From Streptomyces roseus (GTDB lineage: Bacteria > Actinomycetota > Actinomycetes > Streptomycetales > Streptomycetaceae), in NCBI RefSeq assembly GCF_001044425.1, contig NZ_LFML01000122.1, forward strand, positions 95,884 through 159,883: 64,000 bases of DNA. Reading direction: 5' to 3'. Every line of letters starts with the position of its first letter. Position 1 is the first letter of the stretch. A program made the position numbers and the translations under genes. Below the pieces are notes generated by a model. That model saw only the letters and a program-made list of their open reading frames with translations, was not told the DNA's origin and ran no database searches. Below, piece after piece: positions 17,522 through 26,027 of this stretch.

Positions 17522-19006
17522 TCAGGCCGGGCGGTAGACCGTCAGGGCGTCCGGGAGGGTGTCGAGGACCAGGGCGGGCGGGGCGGGGGTGTACTCCCCG
17601 TCGTACGCGAGCGGGGTGCCCGGCGGGATGTCGCCGATGCGCAGGCTGCGCAGCCGGGTGGCCGTGTGGACGGGGGAACGGCTCAGCGGTCCCGCCAGCG
17701 CGGCGGCGAACAGCCGCGGGCCGGGCCGGCCGCCGCCGTGGACGAGACGGACGTCGAGCAGGCCCTCGCCGAGGTTGTCGCGGCGGCGGGGGGTCGGCCC
17801 GGTGCCGTGGTAGGTGCCGTTGCCCGCGAAGAGCAGCCAGACGCTCTGCGGCCGCCCCGCCAGGCTGAGCCGTACGGGGCGCTCCGCGCGCAGGACCTTC
17901 CACGCGGCCAGCAGCGCGGCGGGGCCGCCGCCGATCCGCGGCGCCCAGCGCAGCCGGCGCCGCAGCAGCTCGGGGTAGGCCCCCATGCTGAAGGTGTTCA
18001 GGAAGTACCCGGAGCGGCCGTCCTCCGGGTCCGGGCCGGGGGTGAAACGGCCCACGCTGACCCGGACCGCGCGGCCCGCGGCGATGGCCCGGCAGGTGTC
18101 CTCGGCCCCGCCGAGGCCGAGGTCCAGGGCGAAGTGGTTGAGCGTGCCTCCGGGGAACACCGCCAGTGGCAGCCCGGCCCGCAGCGCGGCGGTGGCGGCC
18201 GCGTTGACCGTGCCGTCGCCGCCGCAGACCCCGAGCACGGCGGACCGGGCGGCCGCCGCCTCCAGCTCCCCGGCCAGCTCCGCGCCGCCGCACTCGACGA
18301 TCTCGGCCTTGGGCAGCCGGGCGCGCAGTACGTCGAGGCCCGCGTAGGCCGCCGTACCGGACCCGGTGTTCACCACGACGGTGAGCCCGGCCCCGTCCGG
18401 CAGCGCGGGAGCTTCGGTGGCCTTCCGCTCGTCGCCGGGGTTGAGCCGCGCCAGTTCCACCCCGCGGGCGACGCGGCGTACGACGAGGCCCGCGGCCACG
18501 CCCAGCGCAGCCCCCGCGGCCACGTCGGACGGGTAGTGCACCCCCGTGTACACGCGGGAGAACGCCACCGACACCGCCACCGGGGCCACCAGGGCGCCCC
18601 AGCCGGGGGCCCCCAGCGCCAGCCCGGTGGTGAACGCGAACGCGGACGCGGCGTGACCGGAGGGGAACGAGGTGGTCTTCGGCTGCGTGACGAGCCGCCG
18701 CACCTCGGGCACCCCTTCCAGCAGCGGCCGGGCCCGGCGCACGGACCACTTGCCGACGGTGTTCACCGTCGCCGAGGCCAGGGCCAGCGACGCGGCCCCG
18801 CACAGCGCGGCCTTGCGGTCCCGGGTCGAGCCGAGGAGCGCGATCGCCGCGGCGGTCCCGCCCCAGAGCACCCCGTGGTTCGCGGCCCGCCCCAGCCTCG
18901 GCAGTACACGGTCACCGGCCGGCCAGCGCCGGCGGGCCACCCCGTCGAACAGCTTGCGGTCCCAGCGTGCGGCGGCGCCCCGCCACGTCAATTCTTGATC
19001 GCCCAT
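17522..19006 (-). CDS. bifunctional PAP2 phosphatase / diacylglycerol kinase-like protein
   Basis: A 494-residue membrane-linked fusion. The N-terminal half is a PAP2 phosphatase with its three signature blocks KWSVRRARP, PSGHA and SRVYTGVHYPSD, within several hydrophobic segments (about 45-185). The C-terminal half is a lipid kinase catalytic domain with VCGGDGTVNAAA and FPGGTLNHFALDLGL, like DgkB or YegS. The pair suggests interconversion of phosphorylated and dephosphorylated lipid, perhaps in recycling undecaprenol or phosphatidic acid. Both halves look intact. Start ATG at 19006 gives MGDQELTWRG. It lies 39 bases upstream of the barstar gene on the same strand. Confidence 0.88.
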   Translation of the reverse strand: MGDQELTWRGAAARWDRKLFDGVARRRWPAGDRVLPRLGRAANHGVLWGGTAAAIALLGSTRDRKAALCGAASLALASATVNTVGKWSVRRARPLLEGVPEVRRLVTQPKTTSFPSGHAASAFAFTTGLALGAPGWGALVAPVAVSVAFSRVYTGVHYPSDVAAGAALGVAAGLVVRRVARGVELARLNPGDERKATEAPALPDGAGLTVVVNTGSGTAAYAGLDVLRARLPKAEIVECGGAELAGELEAAAARSAVLGVCGGDGTVNAAATAALRAGLPLAVFPGGTLNHFALDLGLGGAEDTCRAIAAGRAVRVSVGRFTPGPDPEDGRSGYFLNTFSMGAYPELLRRRLRWAPRIGGGPAALLAAWKVLRAERPVRLSLAGRPQSVWLLFAGNGTYHGTGPTPRRRDNLGEGLLDVRLVHGGGRPGPRLFAAALAGPLSRSPVHTATRLRSLRIGDIPPGTPLAYDGEYTPAPPALVLDTLPDALTVYRPA

Positions 19007-19172
19007 TCCCCCCGCTTACCCGCACGCCCGCCCTGAAACCTGCCGGCGCCCGAAGCGACCCTCGTACGGCCCATGCCGGATCCCTGCGCGGTGCGGGCGT
19101 CCTCGCGGGCCGCGCGGCGCCGCCCACGGGCCCCGTTCCCCCTCCCAGGGGAACGCGGACACCGGTCCCTCC

Positions 19173-20468
19173 CTACGGCCGGTCTTCTTCGTCCAGGGGG
19201 CGCTTGCGGAGGAGGAGGACCACCAGGCCGCCCAGGACCACCAGGCCCACCGCCAGCGAGGCGATGACCGGGGTCGCCGCCGAGCTGCCGCTGGTGGCCA
19301 GGCGCTCGTCGTCCGGGCTGGACTCCGACGCCGCGGCGGCCGCGGCCGCAGCCGCCGCCGAGGCCTGCGTCACGGCCGACCCGTCGCCCGTGGCGGCGGC
19401 TCCCTCGACGACCACCGGCTGCGGCCAGACCGCGCTCGCCGTCGCCGCCAGGGCGGACTGGCTGGAGCCCGCCACGATCTGCGCCTGGCTCGGCACCTCG
19501 CTGGTGAAGACCCGGCCGACGGGCACCCTCGTGGAGCCCTGGACGGTGACCGAGGCCGAGCCGTCCGGGGTGCCGGCGGGCACTTCGAAGTACAGCGTGC
19601 TCCCGTTCGCCGCGGTGGTGACCGGCTTCCCCTCGGCGTCCACCACCCGCACCCCCATCGCCGCGGCCGCCGCGTCCGGGGTGACCGTCACGCTCTGCGC
19701 CCCCGTCCGCACGGTGACCGGCCCCAGGCGGGAGCCCACCGGCCCCGACACGCTCCCGGGGTCCAGCCCCAGCGAGGCCGGCGGCTCCGGCAGCTTGCCC
19801 GCCGACCGTTGGAGGTAGTCGGCCAGCTTCTGCGCCGCCGGATCGGCGGCCTCCACCTGCGCCCCGTCCGCCAGCCGCCAGATCGCGACCTGGGTCCCGG
19901 CCGCCGCGCTCTCCGCGGTCAGGGCCCCGGCCCCGGCCGCCTTCGCCAGTCCGGCGAGATCGTTCAGCTGCGGGTACGAGTGCTCCAGGACCCAGCGGAT
20001 CCGGCCCGCCTCCCCGTTCCCGTCGAGGGGGCTGCCGCCCCAGCCGCTCTCCGCGTACCGGGCCTGCGGCTGGGCGTTGCCCGTCACGCCGACCCCGTAG
20101 GTCTGGAGCATCCCGCCGCCGTCGACCCGCATCTCGTACAGCCCGGCCGGAATCTGGCGGACCGAGCCGTCCTTGGCGTGCAGGACCGCCTGCCCGTACG
20201 TCTTCAGCCCGTCCAGCACGGCGCTCGCGCCCTCCGGTGTCCGGGGCGCGGGCGCCCCGGAGTCGGCGGCCGCCCGCGCGCCCGGGGCGGCGGCCAGGGC
20301 CGCGGCCAGCAGCGCCGCGGCCAGCGGTCGCCGCACGGAAGCCCGTACAGGCGCCCCCGCTCCGGCCGCGACCGCGGCCGCGGGAACAGGTCTCGCGGAA
20401 GCGGCGGCAGCGGACGGCGAAGAAGGAACGGAATCAGGAGCGGAGGATGCGGGAACGGCAATCGACAC
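19173..20468 (-). CDS. cell-surface protein with thioester-domain-like fold but no thioester cysteine
   Basis: A 431-residue surface protein. A long Ala/Pro-rich leader ends in a hydrophobic export signal (about 48-68), and a C-terminal membrane helix (VIASLAVGLVVLGGLVVLLL) is followed by basic RKR, giving a cell-wall-proximal anchor. The middle has the pattern of Cys-Gln thioester domains of Streptomyces: LYEMRVDGGGMLQTY, IRWVLEHSYPQLNDLAGLAK and TQVAIWRLADG with the usual Gln. The residue after LQTY, normally the thioester Cys, is Gly here (codon GGG), and the mature protein shows no Cys. Thus no isopeptide-reactive bond can form. A later beta-sandwich (about 205-320) and an Ala-rich stalk follow. 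Confidence 0.75.
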   Translation of the reverse strand: MSIAVPASSAPDSVPSSPSAAAASARPVPAAAVAAGAGAPVRASVRRPLAAALLAAALAAAPGARAAADSGAPAPRTPEGASAVLDGLKTYGQAVLHAKDGSVRQIPAGLYEMRVDGGGMLQTYGVGVTGNAQPQARYAESGWGGSPLDGNGEAGRIRWVLEHSYPQLNDLAGLAKAAGAGALTAESAAAGTQVAIWRLADGAQVEAADPAAQKLADYLQRSAGKLPEPPASLGLDPGSVSGPVGSRLGPVTVRTGAQSVTVTPDAAAAAMGVRVVDAEGKPVTTAANGSTLYFEVPAGTPDGSASVTVQGSTRVPVGRVFTSEVPSQAQIVAGSSQSALAATASAVWPQPVVVEGAAATGDGSAVTQASAAAAAAAAAASESSPDDERLATSGSSAATPVIASLAVGLVVLGGLVVLLLRKRPLDEEDRP

Positions 20469-20536
20469 AGTCTTCCCCTTCGGGCCAATGACCCAGGTGC
20501 CCGTGAGTACCGGGGAATCCTAACCGCCTCGAACAC

Positions 20537-20944
20537 TCAGACCACCGCCGCCTTCTGAGTGAGCATCAGCGGCGGGTCCGCCTTGACCACCCGCCGGAAC
20601 GCAGCGGTCCCCCGGTTCAGGTCGTGCCCGATGGCGATGGCGTCGATGTCCGCCGAGAACCAGCGGTTGCCCTCCCCGTCGGGCGGATCGTCGCGCACCC
20701 TCAGCCTCCCGTGCACCACCAGCGGCTCCCCCACCGCGACGGAACCCGCCAGGTTCACCGCGAGCACGCGCCGCGCCCACACGGTGTAGAAGCTGGTGGG
20801 CCCGTCCGCCCACGCCTCCTTGCGCCGGTCGAAGTACCGCGGCGTCACGGCGAACCGGAACCGCGCCGACGGCCCGGTCGCCGTCTCCTTGTAGTCGATC
20901 TGCGTGGCCACACAACCGACCAGCGTCACCAGGGTGTCGTTCAT
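20537..20944 (-). CDS. ssbB: single-stranded DNA-binding protein, SsbB-like short form
   Basis: A 135-residue OB-fold protein binding single-stranded DNA. MNDTLVTLVGCVAT and FRFAVTPRYFDRR with TSFYTVWARRVLAVN match the SSB core. It ends LMLTQKAAVV and lacks the acidic DDDIPF-type tip that recruits repair and replication proteins, as is known for the second SSB paralogue of Streptomyces (SsbB), which acts in chromosome segregation during sporulation rather than in replication. Start at ATG 20944; an upstream in-frame ATG at 20965 is possible but adds MWGRAAG, unlike the family. It sits 148 bases downstream of the dynamin operon on the same strand. Confidence 0.88.
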   Translation of the reverse strand: MNDTLVTLVGCVATQIDYKETATGPSARFRFAVTPRYFDRRKEAWADGPTSFYTVWARRVLAVNLAGSVAVGEPLVVHGRLRVRDDPPDGEGNRWFSADIDAIAIGHDLNRGTAAFRRVVKADPPLMLTQKAAVV

Positions 20945-21092
20945 CCCGGCAGCCCTCCCCCACATGAGTGCCCGTCACATCCGTACCCGTACGGACCACG
21001 GGGCTCTTCCCCGCGACCCGCCCCCCACGACCATCCGCACGAGGTACGAACCATGCTGGCGCCGCGCCCCGCATCCCGCTGCGCCCTGTGGA

Positions 21093-22982
21093 TTACTCGC
21101 GGGTTGTGGACAACTTCGTCCCCCCTGCGGCGACCGTCGCGTACTGCTCGCGCACCTCCCGGTAGCGCAGCAGCTCCGCCGCCACCGGCTCCAGCACCCG
21201 GGCCCGCCCGCAGCCGGCCGCGGCCTGCCGCAGCCGCCGCTCCGCGTCCTGCCCGTACCGCCGCGCCGGGCCCCGGGCCGCGATCGAGCAGGCCCACTCC
21301 ACCAGCGGACCGCCGACGATGCCCGCCACCATCAGCAGCACCGGCGGCATCAGGCGCGGCTCCAGGACCCCGACGATCTGCCCCACCAGCCACAGCCCGC
21401 CGTAGATCTGCAGCAGCGTCATCGCCGCCTGCGCCAGCACCGCCGCCGGCCACCACGCCGGCCGCGGCGGCTTGGCGCTGGGCGCCGTCACCGCCGACCC
21501 GAGCGTCACCGCGATCTCGTCCAGCGCCTGCGGGAGCTGGTCGGCGCCGCGTACCGCGGCCTCCCTTACGGCCTGCGCCCAGGCGTCGGGCAGTCCGTCG
21601 GCCGCCGCGTCGGCGACCGTCCGTACGGCCTGCTCCACGCGCTGGCGCGCCGTCACCTCTTCCTCGGCCGGCACCTCCGCGCTCGCCGGGCCCCGGCTGC
21701 CGCCGATCACCGCCAGGGCGGCCAGCCCGGCCAGCGTGCGCGGGGCGCGCCGGCTCTCGTACCACCGCCACAGCCGCAGCCACGGCGTGCCGCACGCCTT
21801 CCCGGCGTTGCGCCGCCAGGCCCGCTCGGCGGCGAGCCCGGCCGCGTACGCCCCGACCGCCTCGGCGAGCCGGTCCTCGAACTCCGCGCGCGCCGCCTCC
21901 CCGATCTCCGGCGACGGATGGCCGTCGGCCACGTACAGCGGGCGCAGGCGCCCGGCGGCACGGTCGAGATCGGCGCAGATGCGGCGGGTCGCGGCGCCCT
22001 TCTCCTGGGTGAACTGCGCGAGGAGGTCGCGCAGTTCCCCGACGCCCTCGCCGGTCAGCGCGGAGAGGCCGAGGACGGTGGCGCCCGGCTCGTCGTGCTC
22101 GCCGAGGGCGATGCCGTCCTCGTCGAGCAGCCGCCGCAGGTCGTCCAGTACGAGATCGGCCGACTCGCCGGGCAGCCGGTCCATCTGGTTCAGCACCACG
22201 AACGTCACCTCGGCGTGCCCGGCCAGCGGCCGCAGGTACCGCTCGTGCAGCACGGCGTCGGCGTACTTCTCCGGGTCGACCACCCACACCACCGCGTCGA
22301 CCAGGGCGAGCACCCGGTCCACGTGCTCCCGGTGGGCGCCGACCGCGGAGTCCAGGTCCGGCAGGTCCACCAGGACCAGCCCGCGCAGTGCCTCGGCCTC
22401 GGAGGTCTCGCGCGGCCTGCGGCGCAGCCGGCCCGGGATCTCCAGGCGGTCGAGGAGCCCGGCGGCGCCGTCGGACCAGCTGCACGCGATCGGCGCCGCG
22501 GTCGTCGGCCTGCGCAGCCCCGTCTCGGAGATCTGCACTCCCGCGAGTGAATTGAACAGCGTGGACTTGCCGCTTCCGGTGGCCCCGGCGATCGCGACGA
22601 CCGTGTGCTGCGCCGACAGTCCGCGCCGCGCGGCCGCCTCGTCGAGCACCCGGCCGGCCTCCGCGAGGGTCTTCCCGTCGAGCCGGGTCCGCGAGAGCCC
22701 GACCAGCTGGCGCAGCGCTTCGAGACGGGTGCGCAGCGCCTGCCCCTCCGGGCTGATCGGCGGCGAGGGCGCCTTGCCCCCGTCGTTCCCGGCGCCGGAG
22801 ACCGCGCGCACGAGCGCGTCGTCGCTCCCCTCGTCCGTGTCGCCGCCGCCGTCCCCGCCTGGGGTGTCGGCTTCGCCCCCGGCGCCGGGACCGCTGGAAC
22901 CCGCACCCGGGCGGCGCGAGCGTGCGATGAATCCGTCGTCCCAGCGGTCCTCGGTGCGGTCGCGGTCGGTCAAGGCGGTCAC
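21093..22982 (-). CDS. dynB: dynamin-like GTPase with membrane hairpin (DynB-like)
   Basis: A 629-residue GTPase of the YfjP/bacterial dynamin class. After a charged low-complexity N-terminus the GTPase domain shows G1 GATGSGKST (about 133-141), G3 LVDLPDLDSA and G4-like LNQMDRL. A hydrophobic hairpin near the C-terminus (WWPAAVLAQAAMTLL to LMVAGIVGG) anchors it in the membrane. In Streptomyces two dynamins, DynA and DynB, are encoded together and stabilise FtsZ rings at sporulation septa; the membrane-spanning member is DynB. The GTG start lies four bases after the stop of the first GTPase gene, so both are made from one transcript. Name assigned from architecture and gene order. Confidence 0.83.
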   Translation of the reverse strand: MTALTDRDRTEDRWDDGFIARSRRPGAGSSGPGAGGEADTPGGDGGGDTDEGSDDALVRAVSGAGNDGGKAPSPPISPEGQALRTRLEALRQLVGLSRTRLDGKTLAEAGRVLDEAAARRGLSAQHTVVAIAGATGSGKSTLFNSLAGVQISETGLRRPTTAAPIACSWSDGAAGLLDRLEIPGRLRRRPRETSEAEALRGLVLVDLPDLDSAVGAHREHVDRVLALVDAVVWVVDPEKYADAVLHERYLRPLAGHAEVTFVVLNQMDRLPGESADLVLDDLRRLLDEDGIALGEHDEPGATVLGLSALTGEGVGELRDLLAQFTQEKGAATRRICADLDRAAGRLRPLYVADGHPSPEIGEAARAEFEDRLAEAVGAYAAGLAAERAWRRNAGKACGTPWLRLWRWYESRRAPRTLAGLAALAVIGGSRGPASAEVPAEEEVTARQRVEQAVRTVADAAADGLPDAWAQAVREAAVRGADQLPQALDEIAVTLGSAVTAPSAKPPRPAWWPAAVLAQAAMTLLQIYGGLWLVGQIVGVLEPRLMPPVLLMVAGIVGGPLVEWACSIAARGPARRYGQDAERRLRQAAAGCGRARVLEPVAAELLRYREVREQYATVAAGGTKLSTTRE

Positions 22983-22986
22983 CGCG

Positions 22987-24612
22987 TCACCTCTCCTTCT
23001 GCAGTAGGGACAGCGCGGCGATCAGCTCGGCCTGCGGCTCCGGCGTCACTTCGAGCGCCTCCAGCGGGGCCAGCCGGCGGTCCCGTTCGCCGCGCAGCAC
23101 CTGTTCCAGGTGGTCGGCGACCAGTTCCCCGCCCCGGTCGCGCAGTCGTACGGCGGCCTGTACGCCGATCCGCTCGGCGAGCTTCTCGCCGGCGGGGCGG
23201 GCCCGCTTGCCGCCGAGGAGGGCCGCGACGAGGAGGGCGGCCACCCCGTCGGGGTCGGGCGCGGGCTGCTTGTCGAGCCGGGAGACCTCTTCCTCGGCGA
23301 GTTCCTCCAGGACGCGCCGCCAGTGCCGTACGGCCATGCCGATACGTTCCGCCGCCTCCCGGTCGGGCCCGGGCAGCCGTACCGCCCCGGCGGCCGGCTC
23401 GCGCCGCCAGGCCTGGGCGATCCGCTCGTCGGCGGCGGCCACGGCGCACTGGAGCAGCGCGGCGAGCGACTCGGCGAGCGAGTCGAGCAGTTCGTCGTTG
23501 CTCGTGTCGAGGGGGTAGCCGCGCCACCGCGTCAGGGCGTCCCCGGCCAGTACGGCGCCCTGGTCGAGGCGGGCCCGGACCCGCTTGCCCTCCCGCTTGT
23601 ACGCGTCCTCGACGGCCGAGGTCAGCCGTACGGCGGCGGCGTGCTGGGCGGCGACCGCGGACGCCAGCTCCGGCATCCGCCGCCCGAGGGAGTCCAGCGC
23701 GCCGAGCGCGGTCCGCCCGACGGCGTACTGGCGGGCGGCGGGATCCTGCGCGTGGTGGGCGAGCCACGCGAAGAGCGGGGCGACGGCGCTGGCGGGCAGC
23801 AGCCCGCCCCCGCCGGCCGATTCGGGCAGCTCGGGCACCGTGAAGCGCGGCACGTCGCCCAGGCCGGCCCGGGTGAGCAGGGCCCCGTACTGGCGCGAGA
23901 CCTCCGCGAGCACCTGGTGCGGGACCCGGTCGAGGACGATGCCCAGGGTGGCCTTGTACTGCTTGGCGGTGCGCAGCAGGTGCCAGGGGACGGCGTCGGC
24001 GTACCGCGAGGCGGTGGTCACCATGACCCAGACGTCGGCGGCGCAGATGAGCTGCGCGGCGAGGGTCCGGTTCTCGACCACGAGGGAGTCGACGTCGGGG
24101 GCGTCGAGGATGGCTAGCCCGCGCGGGAGGCCGGCGGCGGTCTCGATGCGCAGTTCGCGGGTGGCGGCGGTGGTCCCGAAGCCGCGGGAGGGGCCGCGGG
24201 TTCGGGAGCCGGGGAGGGGGTCGTCCTCGCCGGGCGGGGCCCAGACCCGCATCAGGTCGGGGAGCACGCGCAGGCCGGCGAACCAGTGGTGGTCGTCCGG
24301 ATGGCAGACGAGTACGGGCACGCGGGTGGTGGGCCGCAGGACGCCGGCCTCACTCACCTGGCGTCCCACGAGGGAGTTGACGAGGGTGGACTTGCCGGCC
24401 CCGGTGGACCCGCCGACGACGGCGAGCAGCGGCGCCTCGGGCGCCTTCAGCCGGGGTACGAGGTAGTCGTCGAGCTGCGCCAGCAGCTCGGCTCTGGTCT
24501 GGCGGGCGCGCGGGGCGCCGGGCAGGGGCAGCGGCAGACGCACGGACGCGACCCGGTCGCGCAGGGCGGACAGGGCATCGAGCAGCTGAGGCCGAACATC
24601 CAAGGTCACCAC
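22987..24612 (-). CDS. dynA: dynamin-like GTPase (DynA-like)
   Basis: A 541-residue GTPase, first gene of the two-dynamin operon. G1 is GGSTGAGKST (about 68-76); AILDAPDVDS is G3 and GIVLDRVP lies where G4 is expected. The C-terminal part is helical (ARLDQGAVLAGDALTRW; many Ala/Arg/Glu heptads) with no clear membrane helix, fitting the soluble DynA partner recruited by DynB. The start is one of two adjacent GTG codons (24612 or 24609), giving VTLDVRPQLLDAL; reading further upstream enters a promoter-like region. The C-terminal LISALSLLQKER abuts the dynB start. Confidence 0.83.
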   Translation of the reverse strand: MVTLDVRPQLLDALSALRDRVASVRLPLPLPGAPRARQTRAELLAQLDDYLVPRLKAPEAPLLAVVGGSTGAGKSTLVNSLVGRQVSEAGVLRPTTRVPVLVCHPDDHHWFAGLRVLPDLMRVWAPPGEDDPLPGSRTRGPSRGFGTTAATRELRIETAAGLPRGLAILDAPDVDSLVVENRTLAAQLICAADVWVMVTTASRYADAVPWHLLRTAKQYKATLGIVLDRVPHQVLAEVSRQYGALLTRAGLGDVPRFTVPELPESAGGGGLLPASAVAPLFAWLAHHAQDPAARQYAVGRTALGALDSLGRRMPELASAVAAQHAAAVRLTSAVEDAYKREGKRVRARLDQGAVLAGDALTRWRGYPLDTSNDELLDSLAESLAALLQCAVAAADERIAQAWRREPAAGAVRLPGPDREAAERIGMAVRHWRRVLEELAEEEVSRLDKQPAPDPDGVAALLVAALLGGKRARPAGEKLAERIGVQAAVRLRDRGGELVADHLEQVLRGERDRRLAPLEALEVTPEPQAELIAALSLLQKER

Positions 24613-24935
24613 ATGCGAAGAATGCCCAATTTGGGACCATTTTTGAAGCTTATAGGCCCTCTGCGCGCCGATCGCGAGTCCAGTGAGACCTTTCGGGCAC
24701 ACCGGACGAGTGGGACCCGGGCATAACGAGTGCACAACACCAGGGGCGCCGCGGCGCAAAAGCGGTGCGAGAATCGCACCTGCCTGCGATTATCGGGACC
24801 GCTTCACCGAACCTCCACATCGTGGCACGCGGGTGAAGCAACCGGGACAAGGCAGCCGGAGCCCTATCCTTGACCCGGTCCGGACGACAGTCCCACCCCC
24901 ACCCCGGGGCTCCAGGCCACCACGGCCACCTTCCG
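24613..24935. other. 323-base intergenic region between dynA and tRNA-Arg
   Basis: No protein gene is supported here. On the minus side, before dynA, there is an A/T-rich patch unusual for this genome with CCCAA-T-TTGGG (24625-24635) and, read on the minus strand, a TATAAG (654 to 649 of this kilobase) that could be a -10 element. Further right is a perfect 17-base palindrome (24764-24780). On the plus side a TTGACC at 24870-24875 may be the -35 element for the tRNA, though no good -10 element is obvious. Confidence 0.5.
24764..24780. promoter_or_regulatory. perfect palindrome, possible operator
   Basis: GGTGCGA-GAA-TCGCACC, two 7-base perfect arms around a 3-base centre. It lies 152 bases before the dynA start and 156 before the tRNA, in an otherwise empty region. 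The length and spacing fit a site for a dimeric regulator; I do not recognise the protein that would bind it. Confidence 0.4.
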
Positions 24936-25008
24936 GCCCCCGTAGCTCAGTGGATAGAGCAGGTGCCTTCTAAGCACTTGGCCGCAGGTTCGAGTCCTGC
25001 CGGGGGCA
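24936..25008 (+). tRNA. tRNA-Arg (anticodon TCT)
   Basis: A 73-base cloverleaf. The acceptor arm GCCCCCG pairs with CGGGGGC (25001-25007), the discriminator is A25008, and the D arm is GCTC/GAGC. The anticodon stem GGTGC/GCACT encloses loop CTTCTAA with anticodon TCT at 24969-24971, reading the rare AGA codon. The T arm GCAGG-TTCGAGT-CCTGC is canonical. CCA is not encoded. No integrase or direct repeat of its 3' end is seen nearby. Confidence 0.97.
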
Positions 25009-25026
25009 CTCTTCACGCCGCATCCC

Positions 25027-25050
25027 AAGCCCTCCCCCCGGGGAGGGCTT
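25027..25050 (+). terminator. hairpin terminator after tRNA-Arg
   Basis: AAGCCCTCC pairs with GGAGGGCTT around a short C/G-rich loop, followed by T and C residues. It begins 18 bases after the tRNA, as expected for its transcript end. Confidence 0.75.
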
Positions 25051-25148
25051 TCGTGTGTCCGGAATCCGCTTGTCCGCATGCGGACGGGACCGGCCGTCCC
25101 CCTTCCGCGCCCTGGTGCGGGGGCGGGGTGGTGCGGGAAGGTGGGCGG

Positions 25149-25910
25149 GTGGCGGACGGAGCTGTTGAGCGGGCGCGGTCGTTCGGGTCGGCGGCCGGGC
25201 GGTACGCGGACCACCGGCCCTCGTATCCGGACGGGCTGTTCGACGTCCTGGAGGAGGTCTCCGGGGTGGCGCTCGCCGGGGCGCGGGTCGCCGACGTGGG
25301 CGCCGGGACGGGCATCGCCACCCGGCTGCTGCATGACCGCGGGGCCGCCGTGGTCGGCGTCGAACCCGGGGCCGCCATGGCCGACGAGTTCCGGCGCCGC
25401 CATCCGCAGGTACCACTCGTACGGGGGGACGGGGACCGGCTGCCGTTCGCGTCCGGGTCCCTCGACCTCCTGACGTACGCGCAGTCCTGGCACTGGACCG
25501 ATCCGGCACGGTCCGGGCCGGAGGCCCTGCGCGTACTGCGGCCCGGCGGGGCGCTGGCCGTCTGGTCCAACGACCCGGACACCGGGATCGAGTGGATCGC
25601 CGGCCAGCAGGCGCGGATCGAGGAGGAATTCGGCCCCGGTTGGTACGTCAACGAACACCCCCGGTCGCAGAGCGGCTTGGAGTTCACCACCCGGTCGCTG
25701 CGCTGGTCCCGCCGGATCGGCGTCGACGCCCACCTCGCCAAATTGGCGACCCACTCCCTCTTCCTGGTCGGCCTGCCGGGGACCGGTGAGTTCCTGGTCC
25801 GGGAGAGGGAGCGGCTGCTGCGGCTGTTCCCCGGGGGGACGGTCGCGGAGCATTACGTCGTCGACCTGCGGGTGGCGCGGGCGGGTCGGCCGGAGCGGCC
25901 CTTGACGTAG
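25149..25910 (+). CDS. class I SAM-dependent methyltransferase
   Basis: A 253-residue soluble methyltransferase. RSFGSAAGRYADHRPSYP opens the family-typical N-terminus, VADVGAGTGIATRLL is the SAM-binding loop, and LLTYAQSWHWTDP with RVLRPGGALAVWSND fits motifs IV and post-II of the UbiE/type 11 group. The substrate is unknown. GTG 25149 is chosen because GGGAAGG lies before it; in-frame GTG 25131 is an alternative. It stands alone after the tRNA terminator. Confidence 0.85.
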   Translation: MADGAVERARSFGSAAGRYADHRPSYPDGLFDVLEEVSGVALAGARVADVGAGTGIATRLLHDRGAAVVGVEPGAAMADEFRRRHPQVPLVRGDGDRLPFASGSLDLLTYAQSWHWTDPARSGPEALRVLRPGGALAVWSNDPDTGIEWIAGQQARIEEEFGPGWYVNEHPRSQSGLEFTTRSLRWSRRIGVDAHLAKLATHSLFLVGLPGTGEFLVRERERLLRLFPGGTVAEHYVVDLRVARAGRPERPLT

Positions 25911-26027
25911 TCCGGTGGACTGGGATCGCTGGGGGGCGAACACCGCTTTCGTGGGGGGCGTGTTCGGTGGGGGCCAGGCGCGGGCCGTTCCGCGAGGTAG
26001 GGGCGCCGGGGCCGATCAGGACGGGGC

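Noticed and set aside
24650..24850. 66-codon minus-strand frame upstream of dynA
   Set aside because: No ribosome site, no conserved pattern, and it spans promoter-like sequence and a palindrome.
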